A stretch of DNA of 21,474 nucleotides from COMBO-56-21 sp038852315 (GTDB lineage Archaea; Thermoplasmatota; Thermoplasmata; UBA10834). A model generated the notes under the pieces. It was not told where the DNA came from, ran no database searches, and saw only the letters and a list, made by a program, of their open reading frames with translations. A program made the translations under genes and the position numbers. Below, piece after piece: positions 15,843 to 21,474 of this stretch (its first letter is position 1; every line of letters begins with the position of its first letter). The stretch covers positions 1-21,474 of the forward strand of contig JAWCKF010000028.1 in assembly GCA_038852315.1 (NCBI GenBank), written 5' to 3'.

Positions 15843-16880
15843 CTACATCGCACTCTCCTGGGCCATGTTCCAGATGACGAAGACGAATCCGAACTGCGCC
15901 ACCGGTATCATCATCCCTACGATGAGGTAGAGCATCATGACCATGAAGTCGGGGTTGCCGCCGCCCACGATCGCCATGATTGCGAGTATGAGGACAAGGA
16001 ACAGCGGGAAGGCGACGACGACCGTGACGAACGACTCCGCGAGCATCCCCAGGGTCTCCATCTGGGACTTCAGCGCGAGCTTGTTCTCCTTCTGGTACTC
16101 CTCGGCCTTGAGCAGGAAGTATGGCTTGAGCTGCCCTCCTGACGTCGAGGTAGTCACCACGCCTTGCAGGAAGTCCTGGAACTTCGCCGATGGCGAGCGC
16201 CTCGCGGCCCTCTTGATGGCGGTCAGTATGTCAGACCCGAGAAGCTCGGTGTCCCTGGTTATCCACGCCGCTTCCTGGGCTATCTCCCCGTACACCTTCT
16301 GCCTGGACAGCTCCTTGAATATGACGTCGATGTTGACATCGGCCGAGGCCATCGCTGATATGAAGCTCATCGCAGCAGCGATGCGCTTGTCGATGTCCCT
16401 CGCGCGCGCCTTCGCCTTCGAGCCCGGGGAGCCTATCAGGATCGAGTACGCGAGCAGAGGCGGCAGGACGATGGAAAGGACCACGACGACCATCCTCAGC
16501 ATGAAGCTGAGGCCAAGCAGGCTGAACAGGACTACACCGACTCCGACGCCGACCGCGACGCCCACGATGGCGGCCACGAGCGTCGCCATGTACACATAAG
16601 CCAGGTATTCCTCAGGCCTTATCTTCATGTGGGCCTTCAGGAGCGAGTCTTCGAGGGACTGCAGGGCGGCCGTCTTGCCCTTGGCATACCTGCCGAAGGT
16701 CCGCCAGCCGAGTTCCTGAAAGCGCGTCAGCTTGATGTACTCAGGGAGGGTGCCCTTCTGCAGCTTCACGGCATGGGGGCCCCACTGCTGTGCCTGGGCA
16801 GAGAGCTTCGTCTTGGCGTAGATGCCCTTCTTCGCCTCTACGCGCTTGAACTCATCGGTGACCTCAACCAGCTGCAACAC
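15843..16880 (-). CDS. Pilus platform membrane protein, TadB-like half
   Basis: This is a 345-residue T2SSF-type membrane protein. A soluble N-terminal stretch of about 85 residues precedes membrane helices (AYVYMATLVAAIVGVAVG and LRMVVVVLSIVLPPLLAYS). A cytoplasmic T2SSF region follows, with AAAMSFISAMASADVNID and DFLQGVVTTSTSGGQL, then two C-terminal helices. It corresponds to TadB or the N-terminal half of an ArlJ-like platform. Translation appears to start at GTG (16880), inside the end of the upstream ATPase gene with a 17-base overlap. The adjacent GGCAGGGG is close, so TTG at 16877 is an alternative. Overlap upstream and direct abutment downstream imply coupled, stoichiometric production with the ATPase and TadC-like half. 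Confidence 0.83.
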   Translation of the reverse strand: MLQLVEVTDEFKRVEAKKGIYAKTKLSAQAQQWGPHAVKLQKGTLPEYIKLTRFQELGWRTFGRYAKGKTAALQSLEDSLLKAHMKIRPEEYLAYVYMATLVAAIVGVAVGVGVGVVLFSLLGLSFMLRMVVVVLSIVLPPLLAYSILIGSPGSKAKARARDIDKRIAAAMSFISAMASADVNIDVIFKELSRQKVYGEIAQEAAWITRDTELLGSDILTAIKRAARRSPSAKFQDFLQGVVTTSTSGGQLKPYFLLKAEEYQKENKLALKSQMETLGMLAESFVTVVVAFPLFLVLILAIMAIVGGGNPDFMVMMLYLIVGMMIPVAQFGFVFVIWNMAQESAM

Positions 16881-18627
16881 CCCCTGCCGCTTCCGCCCTC
16901 TGGGCCCCGGGGACGGAGGTGCCGTAGAGCTCCTTTCTGATGCGCTCAGCAGTCAGCTTCGGCTCCTTGTAGTACTCCCTTATGAGCGCCCAGATCTCCC
17001 TGTGGTCCGTGATGTCCTTCGCGACCATGTACTTCACTATGTCGACACGCCTCTCGAACTCCTGCATTAGCTCTTCGTGCGTTAGGTTCTTCATCTCCAT
17101 GATCTTGTCGAACAGGAAGCTGTGGCCCTTGAACACGAACTTGTCCGTCGCCTGGTCCCACTCATAGACAGTGTTGCTTATGAGCTCGTTGGTCTCAGGC
17201 TCGAAGCCGACGATTTCGATCAGCTGCTTGATCCGCCTCACCATGTCCATGCCTACGCGTGCGTGCGTCTGGATGATGACGTTCCTCAGGGCGGTCAGCA
17301 GTATCCTCGGACAGTTTATGGGCGGGTTCTCGAGCCTGTTGACCATGCCTTTCACGGAGTCGGCGTGCATGGTTGAGAAAGTCGTGTGGCCTGTCGCCAT
17401 GGCCTGGAACATCGTGTAGGTCTCCTTACCTCTGACCTCACCGACTATGATGTAGTTCGGCCTCTGCCTCAGCGACGCCCTGACGAGGTCGTACATGTCT
17501 ATCTCGCCCGCGGCCTTGCCGTCCGGCCCCCTCTCGCCCGTTCCGGACCTGGTCGTGCCGGGGATCCAGTTCTCGTGGGGGAGGTTGATCTCCCTTGTGT
17601 CCTCCATTGTGACGACCTTGGCGCCCGGCGGTATGAACAGGGAGATCGCGTTGAGGGTCGCCGTCTTGCCGCTCGCAGTCCCTCCGCAGATTATGGCGGA
17701 CTCCCCGTGCTCTACGCTCAGCCACATGTACGCGACTATCTCCGGGGATGCGGTGCCGTACTTGATCAGCTCGACGGGCGTGAAGGGCTTCTCCTTGAAG
17801 CGCCTGATGGTGAAAGACGCGCCCCTCGTCGTGACTTCCCGCGCGTATGTGGCCTGAACCCTGTGCCCTTCCGGCGTCGTGCCGTCCAGGATTGGGTTCG
17901 AGACGGAAAGCTGCTTGCCACACCTCTGGCCGAGGGCCACTACGAACGAGTTGAGCAGGTTCTCGTCCGGGAAGACTATGTTGGTCTTGATCGACTCCCA
18001 CTTGCTGTGGAACACGAAAAGCGGGATGCCAACTCCGTCGCAGGACACGTCCTCGATGTGCTCGTCGTTCATCAACGCGTCTATGGGGCCGTAGCCCACG
18101 AAGTCCCTGGTGATGTAGTACGTTATCTTGTCCTTCGATATGGGCTCTATCCGCATGCCCCTGGACTTGAGGTAGCTCTCGACGCTCTTCTCGAGGTAGG
18201 TCTTCTTGTCCATCACAGTCAGCTTCTCCCACTCATAGTCCAGGGTCTTCTCCAAGGTCTCCTTGATGAGATTGAGCAGCTCCTCCTCGTCCTCCGTCAG
18301 CTTCGGCTCTATGACCTCGAGAAGGTACTCACTCGTGGCCTTGTTGTATGTGCCCCTCACGTAGCTGAACGGCTGGACCACCCCATAGAAGCCTATCTCC
18401 TCGATGTTCGTGTCAGTTATGGGAGGTATCTCTGTGTAGACGGAGCCCCTTCCTCTGCTCCAGTCTCGCTTCCTGGCGGCCGCGCCCTTTGGTGACTTCA
18501 CTGCGATGGGCTCGGACCGCAGCTTGGCGAGCGCACGCAGGTACCCCTGGGCTATCCTCGTGCCCAGAGGCATCTGTGGAGCCTTTATCTCGACTTGGTG
18601 CTTGACCTTGGGTTGGGCTTCTGCCAT
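16864..18627 (-). CDS. GspE/ArlI-type secretion ATPase, first copy
   Basis: This 587-residue motor ATPase of the archaeal type IV pilus/archaellum family is paralogous to the last gene of the operon. The N-terminal 60 residues are basic. Then come the family N-terminal domain with VSCDGVGIPLFVFH (194-207), Walker A GGTASGKT (315-322), the Asp box MEDTREINLPHENW (341-354), Walker B IIVGEVRG with Glu397, and a canonical His box ATGHTTFSTMHAD (His414, His421). All catalytic positions are present, so it should be an active hexameric ATPase. The ATG at 18627 has AGGAGGAAC overlapping the stop of the pilin-like gene 14 bases upstream. Its C-terminal Ala/Gly-rich end overlaps the TadB-like gene. By position it is the primary assembly motor; which of the two ATPases assembles or retracts cannot be told from sequence. 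Confidence 0.93.
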   Translation of the reverse strand: MAEAQPKVKHQVEIKAPQMPLGTRIAQGYLRALAKLRSEPIAVKSPKGAAARKRDWSRGRGSVYTEIPPITDTNIEEIGFYGVVQPFSYVRGTYNKATSEYLLEVIEPKLTEDEEELLNLIKETLEKTLDYEWEKLTVMDKKTYLEKSVESYLKSRGMRIEPISKDKITYYITRDFVGYGPIDALMNDEHIEDVSCDGVGIPLFVFHSKWESIKTNIVFPDENLLNSFVVALGQRCGKQLSVSNPILDGTTPEGHRVQATYAREVTTRGASFTIRRFKEKPFTPVELIKYGTASPEIVAYMWLSVEHGESAIICGGTASGKTATLNAISLFIPPGAKVVTMEDTREINLPHENWIPGTTRSGTGERGPDGKAAGEIDMYDLVRASLRQRPNYIIVGEVRGKETYTMFQAMATGHTTFSTMHADSVKGMVNRLENPPINCPRILLTALRNVIIQTHARVGMDMVRRIKQLIEIVGFEPETNELISNTVYEWDQATDKFVFKGHSFLFDKIMEMKNLTHEELMQEFERRVDIVKYMVAKDITDHREIWALIREYYKEPKLTAERIRKELYGTSVPGAQRAEAAGGVAAG

Positions 18628-18641
18628 CTTCCTTGTTCCTC

Positions 18642-19649
18642 CTAGATGATACCCATCTCCCCGATTGATAGCGACACTGTCGCGCGCGTGTGATCCAGCA
18701 CAGACACCCTGTGCACGGTCACAGTTACCACGTAGTAGTTGTCTCGGTCATCGGGCAGGTCGTGATATGTCCTGACTATCTCGTAGTGCGTCCCATATAC
18801 CATCCCCGAGCTGTTGAGCGTCCTGTTGAAGTAGTCCGCCCACGCGACGCCGTGCTTGGACCTTATCGTGAAGGTGAGGTCGGGGAGGTTGTCGTTCGTC
18901 AGCTGGACCGTGTCCGCGAATTTCAGGTCTGCCGTTACCCCCTTTGAGCCAGTTCCTCCGATTGTGTTGTTGACGCCCTTGATCGTCACCTGAGTGATCA
19001 TGATGGTCCAGCTGGGTTGCGCAGCCGAGCCAGTGTTCCGCGCGGCCAGCTGCGGTCCGGCTATGACGAACTCCCCGTCCGACTGGTTGAGTATGACCGC
19101 ACCTGACTCGTAGATCAGGTACTGCTCCACGAAATACCTGTTCGGGCAGTAGAGCTCGAGGCTGCCGCCCGAGTGGCCGTCGTTCTCGCCGCTTAGGGTG
19201 AATGTCCTGGGTGTGCCGGAGACGGTGGAGACCCACTCGTATGTAGTGTTGAACGAGGTCTTCCCGTCGACTGTGTCAGGCGATAATGTCAGTATTCCTG
19301 CCGTAGGACCCGCAAAAATTGGTATGCCGGCCGAGCTCAGGGTTATGGGCACAAATATCGGGGACGGGGCGACAAGGCTGTTGGGGTTCCTAGATATGGC
19401 CAGATCTATCGCGGACTTGAGGTTGATGAACTGCTCTACAGCCGTCGACATGTGCGCGCTCTCGTTGTCGCTCATCCAAACAGGGACGAACTGGTTCGTG
19501 AACAGGCCCATGAAGGTCAGGAAGACAAGGAGAGCCATGATCGTGCCGACGGTGGCCGCAACACCCTCGTCATCCCACCGCTTCTTCCGACGGATTCGGT
19601 CAGCGAGGGATACCTTAGAATAGTTGGTGTTCTGGGGGGACAAATCCAT
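18642..19649 (-). CDS. Type IV pilin-like membrane protein
   Basis: The 335-residue product has a basic N-terminus (ADRIRRKKRW), an acidic patch DDEG (27-29 and Gly), and one hydrophobic helix VAATVGTIMALLVFLTFMGL (about 30-50). A large Ser/Thr/Gly-rich beta domain with several Asn-X-Ser/Thr sites should lie outside the cell. The helix resembles the N-terminal helix of archaeal pilins (compare GVSPVIGTILM types), but no textbook prepilin peptidase site is obvious, so it may be a minor pilin or an uncleaved anchor. An ATG at 19649 is preferred to the longer open frame from 19835, because the TATA box near 19703 predicts transcription from about 19679. It is the first gene of the five-gene operon, consistent with being the exported subunit. 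The exact family is not recognised. Confidence 0.78.
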   Translation of the reverse strand: MDLSPQNTNYSKVSLADRIRRKKRWDDEGVAATVGTIMALLVFLTFMGLFTNQFVPVWMSDNESAHMSTAVEQFINLKSAIDLAISRNPNSLVAPSPIFVPITLSSAGIPIFAGPTAGILTLSPDTVDGKTSFNTTYEWVSTVSGTPRTFTLSGENDGHSGGSLELYCPNRYFVEQYLIYESGAVILNQSDGEFVIAGPQLAARNTGSAAQPSWTIMITQVTIKGVNNTIGGTGSKGVTADLKFADTVQLTNDNLPDLTFTIRSKHGVAWADYFNRTLNSSGMVYGTHYEIVRTYHDLPDDRDNYYVVTVTVHRVSVLDHTRATVSLSIGEMGII

Positions 19650-19698
19650 CCTACCACCAAACCAGGGGTTGCGAAGCAATCCAATCAGCGAGTGCTGA

Positions 19699-19707
19699 AT
19701 ATATAAG
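19699..19707 (-). promoter_or_regulatory. TATA box of the pilus-like operon
   Basis: CTTATATAT on the minus strand predicts transcription near 19679 and a 30-base leader before the ATG at 19649. It is the only promoter-like element seen for the five tightly packed genes down to 13150. Confidence 0.6.
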
Positions 19708-19834
19708 TCTGTCGTTGCTGGTATCGTGCCAAAAACATGCATGGACGAAGCCTTTCTACCTCTCCTGGGACGAGTGCTCTCAGCGTTATCTCGGCCTCTG
19801 CGTTGCGAGCCGCAGATTCCGGAATTCCCCAACA

Positions 19835-19842
19835 TTTAATAT
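19835..19842 (+). promoter_or_regulatory. TATA box of tRNA-Phe
   Basis: TTTAATAT lies about 38 bases upstream of the mature tRNA 5' end, matching a start roughly 12-15 bases before the tRNA. Confidence 0.5.
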
Positions 19843-19876
19843 CACGCTCCGCGTAACTGCCCGACTGCTCCTGAAT

Positions 19877-19949
19877 GCCGTGGTAACTCAGTTGGGAGAG
19901 TGCAAGACTGAAGATCTTGAAGTCGCCGGTTCAAGTCCGGCCCACGGCA
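19877..19949 (+). tRNA. tRNA-Phe (anticodon GAA)
   Basis: A complete 73-base cloverleaf is present. The acceptor stem is GCCGTGG with CCACGGC, the D stem ACTC/GAGT, and the anticodon stem CAAGA/TCTTG around CTGAAGA with GAA at 19910-19912. It has a 5-base variable loop, a T stem GCCGG/CCGGC with TTCAAGT, and discriminator A. No intron is present and CCA is not encoded (the following bases are CTC). Confidence 0.97.
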
Positions 19950-19991
19950 CTCGTTTCTCCGGGATGTCTCCCTGGGGTGTCGCAGGGATAG

Positions 19992-19998
19992 TTTTTAA
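19992..19998 (+). promoter_or_regulatory. TATA box of the SecB-like candidate gene
   Basis: TTTTTAA lies about 48 bases upstream of the GTG start, predicting a leader of about 20 bases that contains the AGGGGGG ribosome-binding site. The T tract may also serve to end the tRNA transcript. Confidence 0.45.
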
Positions 19999-20042
19999 CC
20001 GCAAGAAGCCTTCTTGACCGTCAGAGCAGGGGGGAACAAACC

Positions 20043-20480
20043 GTGCCTATCAAGTCGTTTGAGCTCGTATCCCTCGACGCCAAGCGCTTCTCAAAGCTCG
20101 GCGAGAGGATCCCGCACCTCAGGGTGGACCACAACACCGCAGTCACCAGCGTGACAGCCCTGAGCGACAAGGACGCTCAGTTCGACTTCAGGTTCACGGT
20201 CAACTACGTCGGCGTCGGCATGATCAAGATAGAGGGCAGGATAGTCTGGGACGGCGATGCGAAGGCGCTCGCCTCGCAGTGGGCCCAGACCAACGCCCTG
20301 CCGAACGAGGTATTCAATCCGGTGCTGGCTGCTATCTTCGGGAACTGCATGCCAACGGCAGTCGTCTGCGCGCGCGATCTGGGACTTCCGCCGCCCATCC
20401 CGCCACCTCAGATACAGTTGCAGAAGCCGGCGAAGACGGTCGGCGCGAAGGACGCCCGGAGCTCGATGGAAGTCGCGTGA
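20043..20480 (+). CDS. Small soluble protein, possible SecB-like chaperone
   Basis: The 145-residue product has no signal peptide or membrane helix. Alternating beta strands (residues about 30-70, including DFRFTVNYVGVGMIKIEG) are followed by a helix (84-112) with a Cys-containing NCMPTAVVCARDLGL segment, then a Pro-rich PPPIPPPQI stretch and a polar tail. The order of a four-strand sheet, a long helix and a Pro-rich end after a Leu/Pro turn recalls the SecB fold, which holds unfolded proteins for export. This is resemblance of layout, not a confirmed family match. The GTG start at 20043 follows AGGGGGG with good spacing and its own TATA box. The next gene is convergent and ends 32 bases away. 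If not SecB-like, it is a conserved hypothetical protein. Confidence 0.75.
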   Translation: MPIKSFELVSLDAKRFSKLGERIPHLRVDHNTAVTSVTALSDKDAQFDFRFTVNYVGVGMIKIEGRIVWDGDAKALASQWAQTNALPNEVFNPVLAAIFGNCMPTAVVCARDLGLPPPIPPPQIQLQKPAKTVGAKDARSSMEVA

Positions 20481-20512
20481 GCAGGGGAGGGGACCAGCCC
20501 ATCCGAGCGCGG

Positions 20513-21474
20513 TCATCTGATGTGGTCCAGCGAGAACGACCCGATGTTGACCGTGCTCTTCGTGGCGGAGTACCTTATGAACGCTCTTGACTGGACGTCG
20601 CAGATGCCTCGGATGGCAAGGAATGTGTTCAGGTTCTCGACCTTGAACTCTATCATGCCGTCCATGAGTGACCCTATCATCTGAATCTCCTGTTCGCCGT
20701 GCACACCCTTCTCTATGGTGTACATCGCGACCGCCCTGTCCCTCTTCCTGCGCCCCACCACCGGGCTGAGGAATCTGAACGCCGTCCCAGGGTCTAGGTA
20801 CGCGATGAGCGTGGATATGGACCTGAACGCCACCCTGTAGTACTCGTGCTTCTCCTTGAACGCTCTCGCTGCGTTCTCGATCGCCTTCTGGATGGACTCG
20901 TAGTCAGTCGGCGATTCGATGTACTCGGTGTATGGGTCCTGCGTCTCGTCGCCCATGCTCCTTGAATATGCGTCCACGTACCTGACGAGGCCCATCTTCT
21001 CGTACTCCTCGTAGCCGGAGACTACGAAGATCATCTCCTCCCTGATCTCCTTCGGCGACTTCTCCGTGATGATCCACAGCGCAGGTATCCCCTTCTTCAG
21101 GCCCTCGGCTATGAACGCGTTCACCAGGACCTCCTTTCCTGTGAAGGGCGGGCCGTATATGAGGACGTTCGAGCCGAACGGGATGCCGCCCAGGAGCAGG
21201 TCGTCCAGCCTCGCAGTGCCGGTCTTGACCTTCTCCTGCTTCAGCTCCAGCTGCCTGTCCGCCTCTCTCCTCTCGATTTCCTCGGCGATGACGCCCTGCT
21301 CCCTGAGCCTCAGCTCTTCCTCCTTGGCCGCGAGGTATTTCTCCTTGGCGCGTATTTCCTCCTCCTTCGCGGTCACCTGGGCCTGGAGCTCCTCGAGGCG
21401 TTTCTTGAGGGTGAGTTCGTCTTGAGAGCCAAGCTCGGCCTGCGCCTGCGCGATCTTCTTCTGCTCCTCCTGGA
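20513..21474 (-). CDS. Coiled-coil KaiC-like protein with degenerate P-loop, 5' end missing
   Basis: The frame is open to the window edge, so the start lies outside. The visible N-terminal part is a Glu/Lys/Gln-rich coiled coil of at least 75 residues. It leads into a KaiC-like domain beginning TGTARLDDLLLGGIPFGS. The P-loop is GPPFTGKE (bases 21131-21154): Lys is kept, but the Ser/Thr that binds magnesium is Glu. The Walker B position reads VAFRSISTL, with Arg (20822-20824) in place of the usual Asp, and the KaiC tandem Glu is reduced to TEKS. It therefore probably binds nucleotide poorly or not at all and may act structurally or as a regulator. Related archaeal proteins pair with pilus motors (ArlH) or signalling systems; a link to the nearby pilus-like operon is inference. 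Confidence 0.85.
   Translation of the reverse strand, partial: QEEQKKIAQAQAELGSQDELTLKKRLEELQAQVTAKEEEIRAKEKYLAAKEEELRLREQGVIAEEIERREADRQLELKQEKVKTGTARLDDLLLGGIPFGSNVLIYGPPFTGKEVLVNAFIAEGLKKGIPALWIITEKSPKEIREEMIFVVSGYEEYEKMGLVRYVDAYSRSMGDETQDPYTEYIESPTDYESIQKAIENAARAFKEKHEYYRVAFRSISTLIAYLDPGTAFRFLSPVVGRRKRDRAVAMYTIEKGVHGEQEIQMIGSLMDGMIEFKVENLNTFLAIRGICDVQSRAFIRYSATKSTVNIGSFSLDHIR

Noticed and set aside
19650..19835. N-terminal extension of the pilin-like protein to 19835
   Set aside because: The extension crosses the TATA box and is basic and featureless; the ATG at 19649 fits the promoter.
19877..20042. Integration site at the tRNA-Phe 3' end
   Set aside because: No integrase gene and no repeat of the tRNA 3' end noticed elsewhere in the window; the downstream gene looks native.
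1..21474. CRISPR arrays, insertion sequences or phage genes
   Set aside because: No regularly spaced repeats, transposase motifs, terminal inverted repeats or phage-type proteins were seen.

Overview
The window reads as a GC-rich (about 60%) euryarchaeal chromosome segment. Genes are preceded by TATA boxes of archaeal spacing, the tRNA has no encoded CCA, and AGG and ATA codons are common. KaiC-like ATPases, an archaeal type IV pilus/archaellum-type ATPase family and a CARDB surface protein sit beside a bacterial-type gyrase operon. That combination fits a Thermoplasmata-related lineage best, but the assignment is inference. No insertion sequence, phage gene or CRISPR array was seen.

Layout. 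1-822 (minus) is the N-terminal part of ThiC, cut by the window edge. A 413-base divergent spacer holds two opposed promoters and hairpin-forming sequence. 1236-5732 is a gyrB-gyrA operon. 5860-7644 is a pair: a compact KaiC-like ATPase followed by a coiled-coil protein with two zinc ribbons. 7759-12939 is a 1726-residue membrane-anchored surface protein: beta-helix-like N-terminal part, repeated modules, four CARDB domains, one membrane helix, then three zinc ribbons and a basic tail in the cytoplasm. Bases 8000-9490 of this gene are clearly AT-richer than the rest.

13150-19649 (minus) is one tight operon: a pilin-like membrane protein, a GspE/ArlI-type ATPase, two half-size T2SSF membrane platform proteins (TadB/TadC-like) and a second GspE/ArlI-type ATPase. 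19877-19949 is tRNA-Phe(GAA). 20043-20480 is a small conserved-looking protein with SecB-like features. 20513 to the window end (minus) is the 3' part of a coiled-coil plus KaiC-like protein whose nucleotide-binding motifs are degenerate.

How the parts may work together (inference). The pilus-like operon has two motors and a split platform. It is flanked by a giant surface protein with a cytoplasmic zinc-ribbon tail, a zinc-ribbon coiled-coil protein and two KaiC-like proteins. The archaellum motor pairs an ArlI ATPase and ArlJ platform with the KaiC-like ArlH, so the neighbourhood may encode an envelope machine with analogous KaiC-like control. Recurring parts (zinc ribbons, coiled coils, KaiC folds, basic tails) across separate transcription units are the strongest hint of a functional link.
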